From positions 112,502 to 176,501 of the forward strand of contig SVOZ01000004.1 in assembly GCA_015066115.1 (NCBI GenBank): a stretch of DNA of 64,000 nt, given 5' to 3'. The notes beneath the pieces are model-generated. The model saw only the letters and a program-made list of their open reading frames with translations, ran no database searches and was not told the DNA's origin. A program made the position numbers and the translations under genes. Origin of the DNA: Oscillospiraceae bacterium. Its GTDB lineage: Bacteria > Bacillota > Clostridia > Oscillospirales > Ruminococcaceae. Numbering within the stretch: position 1 is the first letter of the stretch; each line of letters opens with the position of its first letter. Of this stretch, positions 36,030 through 45,067 are shown in pieces.

Positions 36030-37731
36030 TTCTTTTGCAAAGCTTAAAACCCCGTTTTGTGAGTTTATGGGTGACATCCCGTGGGCAGTTTATCCCCGCC
36101 CCCAAATGAAAAGGGACTCCTTTTTCTGTCTTAACGGAATGTGGGATTTTGAGGCGCAAAAAGAGGATAAAATTCCCAAGATTTTCGGCAGAAAAATTCT
36201 TGTGCCCTTTGCGCCCGAATCCGCCCTGTCGGGTATAGACGAGGTTTTTGAAGAGGGAAGCTATCTTTTTTATAAAAGAGAATTCTCTCTGCCACGGGGA
36301 TTTATAAAGGATAGGGTACTGCTTCATTTCGGAGCAGTTGACCAGTTGTGCGAGGTTTATTTAAACGGCCAAAAGGTAGGCGAGCATTGCGGCGGTTATG
36401 ATGCCTTTTGCTTTGATATAACCTCGGCGCTTTGTCAGCAAAACACCCTTGTTGTAAAGGCTTGGGACAATTTACAAGACCATATTTTGCCCTACGGCAA
36501 GCAGCGGCGTAACCGCGGCGGAATGTGGTACACTCCCATATCGGGCATTTGGCAGACGGTTTGGATAGAAAGCGTGCCGAATGAATATATTTCGGACATT
36601 AAGATAGTTCCCTCAAGTGATAGAGTTAAAATTTCGTTGTATGGCGTTAAAAGTGCTGTTATTTGCATTAAAACCGAAAACGGCGAAATAAAGGGCACCG
36701 CCTGCCCGAGCGCCGAAATAGCTATTCCTCAGCCTAAAATGTGGAGCCCCGAAAACCCGTATCTGTATGAATTTACAGCGGCGGCGGGCGAGGATAAAAT
36801 AAGCTCCTATTTTGCCCTGCGCACACTTGAAATAAAAAAGGTAGAGGGCAAGGCGAGAATTCTTTTAAACGGCAAGCCATATTTTTTCCACGGCCTTCTT
36901 GATCAAGGCTATTTTTCCGACGGCATTTACACACCTGCCGCGCCCGAGGCCTTTGCAAATGATATTCTCGAGATGAAACGCCTCGGCTTTAACACCTTAA
37001 GAAAGCATATAAAGGTTGAACCCGAACAGTTTTATTATGATTGCGACAGGCTTGGAATGATAGTTTTTCAGGATATGGTCAATAACGGACATTACAGCTT
37101 TTTTAGGGATACCGCTCTGCCCACAATTAACCTAAAAAGGCTTTCCGATAAAAATCTGCACAAAAATAAAAAGAGCCGCGAGCAGTTTGTGCTGGGAATG
37201 AAAAAAACAGTAAAACAGCTTTATAACCACCCCAGCATTTGCTACTGGACCATGTTTAATGAGGGCTGGGGGCAGTTTTGCTCAGATGAGATGTATAGCC
37301 TCTTTAAAACCCTTGACAACACAAGAATAATCGACACGGCGTCGGGCTGGTTTAAGGGCGGAGAGAGCGATGTTGAAAGCGAACATATCTATTTTAAGCC
37401 GTTTAAATTTAAGCCAGCACAAAAGCCGACGGTGCTTTCGGAATTCGGCGGTTATTCTTATAGACCTGAGGGACATATTTTTAACCTAAAAAAGGCTTAT
37501 GGCTATAGATTTTTTGAAAATCGCGATGAGTTTGAAGCGGCGCTCATTTCCCTTTATGAAAATGAGATAATCCCTGCCGCAAAATCGGGGCTTTCGGGCG
37601 CTATTTACACGCAGGTTTCGGATGTTGAGGATGAAACAAACGGCCTGCTTTCCTATGACCGCCGAGTTTGTAAGGTCGGCGGCGAAAAAATGCGCGCCAT
37701 TGCAAAACAGTTAAATGATGCTATAGAATAA
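36019..37731 (+). CDS. Glycoside hydrolase family 2
   Basis: 570 residues, shorter than classical LacZ, with GTG start overlapping the MFS gene. N-terminal jelly-roll and immunoglobulin-like domains (WDFEAQKEDKIPKIFGRKI, RNRGGMWYTPISGIWQTVW) precede a barrel with HGLLDQGYFSDGIYT, the acid/base in TMFNEGWGQF (about E415) and the nucleophile in LSEFGGYSY (about E475). No signal peptide, so it acts on imported substrate. Beta-galactosidase or beta-glucuronidase activity are both possible; sequence does not decide. Confidence 0.88.
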   Translation: MKSNSFAKLKTPFCEFMGDIPWAVYPRPQMKRDSFFCLNGMWDFEAQKEDKIPKIFGRKILVPFAPESALSGIDEVFEEGSYLFYKREFSLPRGFIKDRVLLHFGAVDQLCEVYLNGQKVGEHCGGYDAFCFDITSALCQQNTLVVKAWDNLQDHILPYGKQRRNRGGMWYTPISGIWQTVWIESVPNEYISDIKIVPSSDRVKISLYGVKSAVICIKTENGEIKGTACPSAEIAIPQPKMWSPENPYLYEFTAAAGEDKISSYFALRTLEIKKVEGKARILLNGKPYFFHGLLDQGYFSDGIYTPAAPEAFANDILEMKRLGFNTLRKHIKVEPEQFYYDCDRLGMIVFQDMVNNGHYSFFRDTALPTINLKRLSDKNLHKNKKSREQFVLGMKKTVKQLYNHPSICYWTMFNEGWGQFCSDEMYSLFKTLDNTRIIDTASGWFKGGESDVESEHIYFKPFKFKPAQKPTVLSEFGGYSYRPEGHIFNLKKAYGYRFFENRDEFEAALISLYENEIIPAAKSGLSGAIYTQVSDVEDETNGLLSYDRRVCKVGGEKMRAIAKQLNDAIE

Positions 37732-37735
37732 AAAA

Positions 37736-37762
37736 GGAGCAGGTAAAAACCTGCTCTTTTTT
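37736..37762 (+). terminator. Terminator of the deoB-GH2 operon
   Basis: GGAGCAGGT and ACCTGCTCT pair around AAAA, with a T run after and an A run before, so it may work on both strands. Confidence 0.9.
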
Positions 37763-37780
37763 AGTGAAGAGGTACAAAAA

Positions 37781-37802
37781 GGGTTTTGCGAAAGCAAAAC
37801 CC
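37781..37802. repeat. Perfect palindrome with GAAA loop
   Basis: GGGTTTTGC-GAAA-GCAAAACCC: nine perfect base pairs and a GNRA tetraloop. There is no T run after it, so it is not a standard terminator. It stands beside the REPIN-like element. Confidence 0.7.
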
Positions 37803-37816
37803 CACATTTTTATTTT

Positions 37817-37877
37817 GCAGGGAACGGCATTTATGCCTTCCGCAAAACCTGACGGAATGGATAAATCCATTCCCTAC
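37817..37877. repeat. REPIN-like element, copy A (degenerate left arm)
   Basis: Two palindromes in opposite orientation. The left arm is GGAAcGGCATTTATGCCTTCC (one extra base) and the right arm reads GGAATGGATTTATCCATTCC on the minus strand, each preceded by a GTAG-like foot (GCAG left, GTAG right). Copy B at 45068-45149 has the same arms with a longer middle. The arms differ from each other by paired changes that keep the stem. No transposase is nearby. Confidence 0.8.
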
Positions 37878-38225
37878 ATAGTGTATTGTTGTATGTATAG
37901 GAGTAAGAACATCGGAGATGTCTTTTTTTGCTCAGAATAGGCCTTGTTTTGCGTAAATAAATGCAAAACAGATTTGATAAAGCGTGAAAACCCGATGTTC
38001 AGGGGCTTGTCCGTTTGCGGTGCCTGAAAAAATCTTCGGGCTTGCGCTTTTCCTCGATTTTTTCGACCGCGGCACAGCAATCCCTCTTTCCTTTATCCGC
38101 CACAGGCGGCGGAAAGAGGTTTGCACCCTAAATGCACTCTTTGTTTTCTTGCTTGCGAGAGAGAAAGGATGTGCCCGCGCTTCCATGAGCGCAATAAACT
38201 ATAAGGCCTTGGTATCTCGACGCTT
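37878..38225. other. Gene-free stretch between repeats
   Basis: About 350 bases with no gene I can support. Overlapping track ORFs on both strands (68, 84 and 88 residues) have no recognisable family, no good ribosome binding site and basic, low-quality composition. AACATCGG at 37908 and CCGATGTT at 37993 form a distant inverted pair. It may be remains of mobile or repeat sequence. Confidence 0.6.
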
Positions 38226-38272
38226 CTACCTCATCCGTCAGCTTTGCTGACACCTTCTTATTCGATTAGGCT
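38226..38272. repeat. Half copy of a second inverted-repeat family
   Basis: CTACCTCATCCGTCAGC followed by TTTGCTGAC and ending in AGGCTT matches the right arm of the full element at 55369-55489 (CCACCTCATCAGTCAGC...AGAAGCCT). It contains its own hairpin GTCAGC-TTT-GCTGAC. Its end touches the azlD stop codon at 38272-38274. Confidence 0.7.
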
Positions 38273-38613
38273 TAAAAAACGAGCTGGATAAGGAGCATAT
38301 AGCAGACGGTGCCGCCTGCGATGGAAAAAAGCATCTGACGGCGCCAGAGGTGCAAACCTGCCGTTACAGCAATGGCGATAAGCTCGGGAATGCCAAAGCT
38401 GTAGCTTAAAATATTTACATTTTTAAGGCAGTACACCACCAAAACCGCAAATATCGCGGAAGGCAGAGCCTTGCCAAGATAGGAGATAAATTTCGGAGTC
38501 GGGCGACTTGATGAAAAAATTATAAATGGCAGAAATCGGGTGAGCATTGTTCCTAAAACGCAGAGGGCAATTGTGACTATCTGCTCGGTAAGTGTCATTG
38601 TCATTTTATTCAC
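38272..38613 (-). CDS. azlD: Branched-chain amino acid transport protein AzlD
   Basis: 113 residues, four hydrophobic helices, with the family block [39 protein letters not shown]. AzlD is the small partner of AzlC in an exporter of branched-chain amino acids. It overlaps azlC by eight bases. Its stop codon abuts a repeat element, but the C-terminus looks complete. Confidence 0.92.
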   Translation of the reverse strand: MNKMTMTLTEQIVTIALCVLGTMLTRFLPFIIFSSSRPTPKFISYLGKALPSAIFAVLVVYCLKNVNILSYSFGIPELIAIAVTAGLHLWRRQMLFSIAGGTVCYMLLIQLVF

Positions 38614-39322
38614 CCGCCCTTTCTATAGGCTTTCTGAAAAGCGAAAGCAGGCAGAGGATTAAGAGCATTGTGGGAATCATAAATGAATCGGCACCGAAAA
38701 TCACAAGGCACAAAACCGATGAGAAAAAGCCGATAAGCGAGGAGTAGTGCCGCTTTTCCTTAAGCCATTGCTCTAAGAAAATTACCACAAACATCGCCGT
38801 CATAACAAACTCGATTCCCTCTGTATTAAAGGTTACAAGCGAGCCTAAGAGTCCGCCGAGGGTGGCTCCCGAAACCCAATAAAGCTGATTTAACGCCGTC
38901 ACAAAAAACATAAACCAGCCGCGGTCAACATCCTTTGGAATGTCGGAGGAAACATTTATCGAAAAGCTCTCGTCGCACATTCCAAAAATGAGATAAAGCT
39001 TTTTAAGGCCTGTGTTTTTGTATTTTTCCAGCATCGAAATGCCGTAAAAAAGATGGCGAGCCTGAATTACAAGGGTTACTATAAAGGTGTGAAGCGGGGC
39101 AAAGGAAGAAAGCAGCATTGTAACGGCGACAAACTCAAGAGAGCCGCCGAAAATTGTGAGCGCCATCAGCATAGGGTAAACAAAAGAAAAGCCCGACACA
39201 CGCATAAAAATTCCGTAGGACATACCTAAAAACAAAAAGCCTGCCATAATCGGAATGGTTTTTGGAAAAGCGCATTTAAGCGCTTTTTTTAATTTTTCTG
39301 TTTTTGAAACGCTTAAAGCCAC
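38606..39322 (-). CDS. azlC: Branched-chain amino acid export protein AzlC
   Basis: 238 residues, seven or eight helices. [22 protein letters not shown] near the start and [43 protein letters not shown] are diagnostic AzlC blocks. Start is GTG 39322 after AAAGGAG with a rather long spacing of about 11 bases. A strong minus-strand promoter lies about 115 bases upstream. With AzlD it forms an amino acid exporter. Confidence 0.93.
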   Translation of the reverse strand: MALSVSKTEKLKKALKCAFPKTIPIMAGFLFLGMSYGIFMRVSGFSFVYPMLMALTIFGGSLEFVAVTMLLSSFAPLHTFIVTLVIQARHLFYGISMLEKYKNTGLKKLYLIFGMCDESFSINVSSDIPKDVDRGWFMFFVTALNQLYWVSGATLGGLLGSLVTFNTEGIEFVMTAMFVVIFLEQWLKEKRHYSSLIGFFSSVLCLVIFGADSFMIPTMLLILCLLSLFRKPIERAGE

Positions 39323-39434
39323 TTTTTTAAATGCTCCTTTTAGTTTTTATGTATAAGCGGCGGCATTTGAGGCAAAAATTACATTGTATCTTAATCGAAA
39401 AATAACAGCAAAATGATGCCGCCAATATGCAGAA

Positions 39435-39463
39435 ATTATACAACTTTTTTGACCTTAAGTCAA
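39435..39463 (-). promoter_or_regulatory. Promoter of azlCD
   Basis: On the minus strand: TTGACT, 17 bases, TATAAT. The -35 lies within an imperfect palindrome TTGACCTTAAGTCAA (39449-39463), which could be an operator. About 113 bases of leader separate the -10 from azlC. Confidence 0.7.
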
Positions 39464-39536
39464 TGACGGCGCGCATTTTTCTGTATTGATTGGGAAGTAC
39501 AAGAGAATGTTTTCAAAAACAGGAGGAAAACACAAA

Positions 39537-40913
39537 ATGAAAAAGTTTAGAAAAATCCTTTCCTTAGGGCTTGCCTTTGCGCTGGCTCTTTCTATGACCG
39601 CATTATTTGCGGGTTGTGACGGCGGCGAGCAGGGCACACAGAGCGGCAATGCCAAAACAGGCCGTGTGCGTTACCTTAACTTTAAGCCCGAAAGCGCCGA
39701 TATTTACAGGGAGATAGCCGAGGCTTATAAAAAAGAAACCGGCGTTGAAGTTATTGTTGAAACGGCGGCAAATAATGCCTACGAGTCCACCCTTGCCTCA
39801 AAAATGGTAACCGACGAGGCGCCCACTCTTTTCCAGATAAACGGCCCTAAAGGCTACGCCGCCTGGAAGGATTACTGCGCCGACCTTTCAAACACCGAGC
39901 TTTACAAGCACCTTACGGATAAGTCGCTTGCCATTGAGGTAAACGGCAAGGTTTTCGGCATTCCTTACGTTGTTGAGGGCTACGGAATCATTTACAACGA
40001 GGCCATAACCGACAAATATTTCGCCCTCAAAAATAAGGCGGTCAAATTTGACAGCATGGACGATGTTGACAGCTTTGCAGAGCTTAAAGCAGTTGTTGAG
40101 GATATGCAGAAAAACCGCGAGGCGCTTGGAATCGACGGCGTTTTTGCATCAACCTCACTTAAAACAGGCGAGGACTGGAGATGGCAGACCCACCTTGCAA
40201 ACCTGCCGCTTTACTATGAGTTTGAAAAGAACAAAATCGACCTTACCTCAGACAAAACCGCCGAGATAGCCTTTGACTATGCCGATAATTTTAAAAACAT
40301 CTTTGATTTATACCTCGACAACTCGACCATTGACAGAAGAAGCGTCGGCACCAAGAGCGTTGTTGACTCTATGTCGGAGTTTGCGCTTGAAAAATGCGCT
40401 ATGGTGCAAAACGGAAACTGGGCCTGGGGTCAGATCTCAGATGTTAAAGGAAACAAGGTCAAGGCTGATAATGTTAAGTTCTTGCCTATTTATATCGGAA
40501 GCGAAAACGAAGAGAAGCAGGGACTTTGCATCGGAACCGAGAACTTTTACGCAATAAACTCTCAGGCATCTAAAGAGGACAGAAAAGCGGCCGAGGACTT
40601 TATTTACTGGCTCTATTCAAGCGAGACGGGTAAAAGATATGTAACTCAGGAGCTTGGCTTTATTTCGCCCTTTGACACCTTCAATGAGGATGAGGCTCCA
40701 AATGATCCTCTTGCAAGGCAGGTGCTTGACTGGATGGATGAGGACGACACGGTAACGGTTCCTTGGAACTTTACCATTTTCCCCTCGCAGACCTTTAAGC
40801 AGAATTTCGGCTCCTCGCTTTTAAAATATGCTCAGGGCACAAAAACCTGGGAGGATGTTAAAGCGGACGTTGTAAAGGATTGGAAAAAGGAAAGCCAGGC
40901 AAGCGATAACTGA
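39537..40913 (+). CDS. Carbohydrate ABC transporter substrate-binding lipoprotein
   Basis: 458 residues; start at ATG 39537 after AGGAGGAAAAC, not at the track start. Signal peptide with lipobox LFAGC (Cys27). Family 1 sugar-binding fold: VRYLNFKPESADIYREIAEAYKKETGVEV at the start, APTLFQINGPKGY, and a C-terminal FIYWLYSSETGKRYV segment. It feeds the two permeases downstream. The second phosphorylase in the operon suggests maltodextrin or another alpha-gluco-oligosaccharide as ligand, which is inference. Confidence 0.93.
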   Translation: MKKFRKILSLGLAFALALSMTALFAGCDGGEQGTQSGNAKTGRVRYLNFKPESADIYREIAEAYKKETGVEVIVETAANNAYESTLASKMVTDEAPTLFQINGPKGYAAWKDYCADLSNTELYKHLTDKSLAIEVNGKVFGIPYVVEGYGIIYNEAITDKYFALKNKAVKFDSMDDVDSFAELKAVVEDMQKNREALGIDGVFASTSLKTGEDWRWQTHLANLPLYYEFEKNKIDLTSDKTAEIAFDYADNFKNIFDLYLDNSTIDRRSVGTKSVVDSMSEFALEKCAMVQNGNWAWGQISDVKGNKVKADNVKFLPIYIGSENEEKQGLCIGTENFYAINSQASKEDRKAAEDFIYWLYSSETGKRYVTQELGFISPFDTFNEDEAPNDPLARQVLDWMDEDDTVTVPWNFTIFPSQTFKQNFGSSLLKYAQGTKTWEDVKADVVKDWKKESQASDN

Positions 40914-40928
40914 TGCTGATATAATAAT

Positions 40929-40952
40929 CTCGCCCTGCTTTTGCAGGGCGAG
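40929..40952 (+). terminator. Hairpin after the binding-protein gene
   Basis: CTCGCCCTGC-TTTT-GCAGGGCGAG is a 10-bp perfect stem followed by AGCTTTAAAA, not a T run. It probably stabilises or partly terminates the message so that the binding protein is made in excess over the permeases. Confidence 0.7.
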
Positions 40953-41005
40953 AGCTTTAAAAGGGGCGTTTTGCCCAAAAAGCTTACGAAAGGAACTGCC
41001 TTAAA

Positions 41006-41851
41006 ATGAACAGGTCGCTTAAAAAATATTTTCCGATTTTCGTTTTGCCAACCCTGCTGGCATTTATACTTGCCTTTGTTATTCCGTTTTGCTTAGGGCT
41101 CGGCCTGTCCTTTACCAAATTTACAACGGTCGAAAATGCAAAATTTAACGGAATAGAAAACTACATCCGCGCCTTTACCGCAGACACAGACTTTATTCAC
41201 GCTCTCGGCTTTACCGCGCTCTTTACCATCGTTTCAATAATAACGGTTAATGTATTTGCATTTCTGCTCGCACTCTCTTTAACACGCGGCCTGCGCGGCA
41301 CAAACCTTTTTCGCTCGGTGTTCTTTATGCCTAATCTTATCGGCGGAATCGTGCTGGGATACATCTGGAACCTGCTTATAAACGGCGTACTCTCTGCTTT
41401 CGGCGTAGACATTACATTTAAAACAGAGTACGGCTTTTGGGGACTTGTCCTGCTTACAAACTGGCAGCTTATCGGATATATGATGGTAATCTACATTGCA
41501 GGACTTCAAAATGTGCCAACCTCGCTTTTGGAGGCGGCTTCGATAGACGGAGCGGGCCCAATAAAGACCCTTACTAAAATAAAGATTCCAATGGTTATGC
41601 CATCTATAACCATCTGTACCTTTTTAACTCTAACAAACTCATTTAAGATGTTTGACCAAAACTTAGCGCTAACGGCAGGTGCGCCCGAAAGGAGCACCGA
41701 AATGCTGGCGCTTAATATTTACAATACCTTTTACGGCAGAATGGGCTGGCAGGGAGTCGGGCAGGCAAAGGCGGTTATTTTCTTTGTGATAGTTGCAATA
41801 ATTGCCTTTGCGCAGCTAAGGCTTACGGGCAGACGGGAGGTTGAGCACTAA
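41006..41851 (+). CDS. Sugar ABC transporter permease (MalF-like)
   Basis: 281 residues, six helices. The EAA loop that docks the ATPase is EAASIDGAGPIKTLTKIKIPMVMPSI near residue 180. It begins FPIFVLPTLLAFILAFVIPFCLGL. The stop overlaps the second permease start by one base. The transporter has no ATPase gene here and probably shares a general MsmX-type ATPase, as many Firmicute sugar importers do. Confidence 0.94.
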   Translation: MNRSLKKYFPIFVLPTLLAFILAFVIPFCLGLGLSFTKFTTVENAKFNGIENYIRAFTADTDFIHALGFTALFTIVSIITVNVFAFLLALSLTRGLRGTNLFRSVFFMPNLIGGIVLGYIWNLLINGVLSAFGVDITFKTEYGFWGLVLLTNWQLIGYMMVIYIAGLQNVPTSLLEAASIDGAGPIKTLTKIKIPMVMPSITICTFLTLTNSFKMFDQNLALTAGAPERSTEMLALNIYNTFYGRMGWQGVGQAKAVIFFVIVAIIAFAQLRLTGRREVEH

Positions 41852-42690
41852 TGCATGTTAGAAATAAAGGCGCCGACATTTTGATTTTTGCCCTGCTTTT
41901 TTTGCTGTCGGCGGTGTTTTTGGTTCCTATCGTAATAGTTGTTATAAACTCCTTTAAAACGGGATTTTATATTTCGGGAGCACCCTTTGAGCTCCCTAAC
42001 AGCGAAACCTTTGCAGGCTTTGATAATTATCTGAGCGGCCTTACAACATCGGGCTTTTTTGCGGCATTTTTAAGGTCGGTTTTTATAACGGTGGTGTCGG
42101 TTATTCTCATAATAGTCGGCACGGCTATGACGGCTTGGTTTATTGTAAGGGTAAAATCAAAATTTACAAGCCTGCTTTATTATCTTTTTGTTTTCAGTAT
42201 GATAGTGCCGTTTCAGATGGTTATGTACACCATGACCTATGTTGTAAACCGCGTAAATTTTGACAACATTTTCGGCATTACAATAGTTTATCTCGGCTTC
42301 GGGGCAGGGCTTTCTGTGTTTATGCTAAGCGGCTTTATAAAAAGCATTCCGCTCGAAATCGAGGAGGCGGCAACCATTGACGGCGCAGGGCCTGTTCAGA
42401 TGTTCTTTTCGGTCATCTTTCCTATTTTAAAGCCGACTGCAATAACCGTTGCTATACTCAATGCAATGTGGATATGGAACGATTACCTCTTGCCTTATCT
42501 TGTGTTGGGCACAGACGAGAAAACCATCCCCGTTGCAATTCAAATTTCAATGCATGGCGCTTACGGTGCCACAAATTACGGCGGACTTATGGCAATGCTT
42601 GTGCTTTCCATTATCCCGATAGTGATTTTTTATGTTTTCTGTCAGAAATATATTATAAAGGGCGTTGTGGCAGGCGCGGTTAAAGGATAG
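41851..42690 (+). CDS. Sugar ABC transporter permease (MalG-like)
   Basis: 279 residues, six helices, with the EAA loop EIEEAATIDGAGPVQMFFSVIFPILKP and the C-terminal QKYIIKGVVAGAVKG, a classical end for carbohydrate permease II proteins. GGAGG in the end of the first permease gene serves as binding site; the starts overlap (TAATG). It is followed 11 bases later by a glucan phosphorylase. Confidence 0.95.
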   Translation: MHVRNKGADILIFALLFLLSAVFLVPIVIVVINSFKTGFYISGAPFELPNSETFAGFDNYLSGLTTSGFFAAFLRSVFITVVSVILIIVGTAMTAWFIVRVKSKFTSLLYYLFVFSMIVPFQMVMYTMTYVVNRVNFDNIFGITIVYLGFGAGLSVFMLSGFIKSIPLEIEEAATIDGAGPVQMFFSVIFPILKPTAITVAILNAMWIWNDYLLPYLVLGTDEKTIPVAIQISMHGAYGATNYGGLMAMLVLSIIPIVIFYVFCQKYIIKGVVAGAVKG

Positions 42691-42701
42691 GGGGATAAAA
42701 A

Positions 42702-45050
42702 GTGAGTAATCTTAAAAGTAAAGCAGAGCTTTTTGCTAAAACCGAGTTTCAAAAGGATTTAAAAAGTCTCAACACACCGCAGCTGCACTATGCCGTTTCA
42801 AAGGCGGTTATGGCAGAGGTTTCGCCGATCTGGCAAAAATCGAGAGACAAGGACAGCAAAAAAAGGCGAGCCTACTATCTTTCGGCAGAGTTTTTAATAG
42901 GCAGAATGATCTATAACAATCTTTTGTGCCTTAAAAAAACCGATGAGGTCAAAGAGATGCTCGGTACGCTTGGCACCGATTTGTCAAGGTTTGAAGAGAT
43001 AGAGGACGCGGCCCTCGGAAACGGCGGACTGGGCAGACTTGCCGCCTGCTTTCTTGACAGCGCCGCAACACTGAAATTACCGCTCGATGGCTACGGAATA
43101 CGTTATCGCTTCGGGCTTTTTAAGCAGTACTTTGAAAACGGCTTTCAAAAGGAAACGCTCGACGATTGGTCGCGCTTTGGCGACCCTTGGTCAGTTCGGC
43201 GCGATGACGAGGCGGTAGTCGTCAGCTTTGGCGACGGCGAGGTTTTGGCGGTGCCTTACGATATGGCGGTTATCGGCTATGGGGCAGGGCATATAAACAC
43301 CCTTAGGCTCTGGCAGGCAGAGCCGAAGGAACAGTTTAACTTTAACGAGTTTAATGACCAGAAGTATGATATGGCCCTGCGGCAAAAAAACAGGGCAGAG
43401 GACATTTCAAGGGTGCTCTATCCAAACGACTCCTCCTTTTCGGGCAAGCTTTTGCGCTTAAAACAGCAGTATTTTTTCTCAAGCGCCTCGCTTCAGGATA
43501 TGATAAGGCGGTTTAAAAAAGAGCACGGAAATAATCTGGAGCAGTTTTCAGACTACGTAACCGTTCAGCTCAATGACACCCATCCCGTTATCTCAATTCC
43601 TGAGCTTATCAGGCTTTTAATGGGCGAGGGACTGAGCTTTGAGAGCGCATTTGCCGTTTGCAAAAAGACTTTTAATTACACAAACCACACAATAATGCAG
43701 GAAGCGCTCGAAAAATGGGATGTCGCCATTATTAAAAGGATTTCCAAGGAAATTGCCCATATTATTGCCCGAATCGACAAGCAAACAAAGGCTGAATACA
43801 AAAAATCAGGCGCCGCCGAGGGCGAGGGACAAAACCTCTTTATCATTCAGGACGGCAGAGTCAATATGGCCTATCTTGCCTGCGCAGTTTGCGCTCATAT
43901 TAACGGCGTGGCCGCTCTTCACACCGAGATATTAAAGGATAGAGTTCTCAGTAGCTTTTATAAGCTTTATCCCGAAAAATTCCAAAACAAGACAAACGGA
44001 ATTACCCAGCGCAGATGGCTGGCCCTTGCAAACCCTGAACTTTCCGCCCTTATAACCCAGCTTATCGGCAGCGAGGATTGGATAGTAAACCTTGAAAGGC
44101 TTAAAGAGCTCGAAAAATACGCCGATGACGTGGCGGTTTTAAAAAGGTTTGAGAAGATACGAGCAAATAACAAGCAGAGGCTTTGCGAATATATCGAAAG
44201 CAAAGAGGGCAAGAGCTTTAAGGTCGACTCAATCGTTGACGTGCAGATAAAGCGCCTACATGAATATAAGCGCCAGCTTTTAAATGCGCTCTGCATTTTG
44301 GAGCTGTATTTTGAAATAAAAGAGGGGACTCTTTCAGACTTTGAGCCGACCACCTTTATTTTCGGAGCAAAGGCGGCGCCGGGATATGTAAGAGCTAAAG
44401 GCATTATCAAGCTTATAAACTCTCTCGCAAGGCTTGTTGAGAGCGACGAGCAGGTGCGCGAGCTTATAAAGGTTGTTTTTGTTTCTGACTACAATGTTTC
44501 CTATGCCGAAAAGATAATTGCCGCCGCCGATGTTTCAGAGCAGATCTCAACGGCCGGAACAGAGGCATCGGGAACGGGAAATATGAAGCTTATGCTAAAT
44601 GGCGCGGTAACCTTAGGAACCTATGACGGCGCAAATATCGAGATATTTGAGGCGGCAGGAAATGAAAACAACTATGTTTTCGGGGCGAGGGTTGATGAGC
44701 TCGAAAGTTTAGGCGAAAGCTACGACCCTATGAAATACTATAACAGCGATGCGAGGATAAAAAGATGCCTTGATGCCCTTGTAAACGGCACCCTTTCGGA
44801 TGACGGAACAGGAATGTTTGAGGAGCTTTACAATTCTATTTTAAAAGGCGCCTCCTGGCATAAGGCCGATAGATATTTTCTGCTTTACGATTTTGCAGAC
44901 TTTTTGGACAAGAAAATCAAGATAAACAGAGATTACCGCGACAGAAAGGCCTTCCTTAAAAAAGGCTGGCTTAATATCTGCAACGCAGGGAAATTTTCTT
45001 CCGACCGCACCATTTTAGAGTACGCTAAGGACATCTGGAGGATAAAATAA
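42702..45050 (+). CDS. Second glycogen/maltodextrin phosphorylase (GT35)
   Basis: 782 residues with GTG start after GATAGGGGGAT. It has the same signatures as the first copy: AALGNGGLGRLAACFLDSAA, QLNDTHPVISIPELI, VDVQIKRLHEYKRQLLNAL and the PLP segment EASGTGNMKLMLNGAVTLGTYDGANIE. It differs widely at the N-terminus (DKDSKKRRAYYLSAEFLIGR) and contains GAAEGEGQNLFIIQDG where the other has a shorter loop. Its operon with a sugar importer suggests it acts on imported maltodextrins, whereas the copy at 22559 acts on stored glycogen. That division is inference. Confidence 0.93.
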   Translation: MSNLKSKAELFAKTEFQKDLKSLNTPQLHYAVSKAVMAEVSPIWQKSRDKDSKKRRAYYLSAEFLIGRMIYNNLLCLKKTDEVKEMLGTLGTDLSRFEEIEDAALGNGGLGRLAACFLDSAATLKLPLDGYGIRYRFGLFKQYFENGFQKETLDDWSRFGDPWSVRRDDEAVVVSFGDGEVLAVPYDMAVIGYGAGHINTLRLWQAEPKEQFNFNEFNDQKYDMALRQKNRAEDISRVLYPNDSSFSGKLLRLKQQYFFSSASLQDMIRRFKKEHGNNLEQFSDYVTVQLNDTHPVISIPELIRLLMGEGLSFESAFAVCKKTFNYTNHTIMQEALEKWDVAIIKRISKEIAHIIARIDKQTKAEYKKSGAAEGEGQNLFIIQDGRVNMAYLACAVCAHINGVAALHTEILKDRVLSSFYKLYPEKFQNKTNGITQRRWLALANPELSALITQLIGSEDWIVNLERLKELEKYADDVAVLKRFEKIRANNKQRLCEYIESKEGKSFKVDSIVDVQIKRLHEYKRQLLNALCILELYFEIKEGTLSDFEPTTFIFGAKAAPGYVRAKGIIKLINSLARLVESDEQVRELIKVVFVSDYNVSYAEKIIAAADVSEQISTAGTEASGTGNMKLMLNGAVTLGTYDGANIEIFEAAGNENNYVFGARVDELESLGESYDPMKYYNSDARIKRCLDALVNGTLSDDGTGMFEELYNSILKGASWHKADRYFLLYDFADFLDKKIKINRDYRDRKAFLKKGWLNICNAGKFSSDRTILEYAKDIWRIK

Positions 45051-45067
45051 TCACAAAACACAGCGCT

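Noticed and set aside
37932-38250. Overlapping ORFs of 84 and 88 residues in the repeat-rich gap
   Set aside because: Opposite-strand frames in the same repetitive sequence, no binding site, no family.
40929-40952. Full operon end after the sugar-binding protein
   Set aside because: The stem has no proper T run and the permeases follow in the same orientation, so the genes are treated as one operon.
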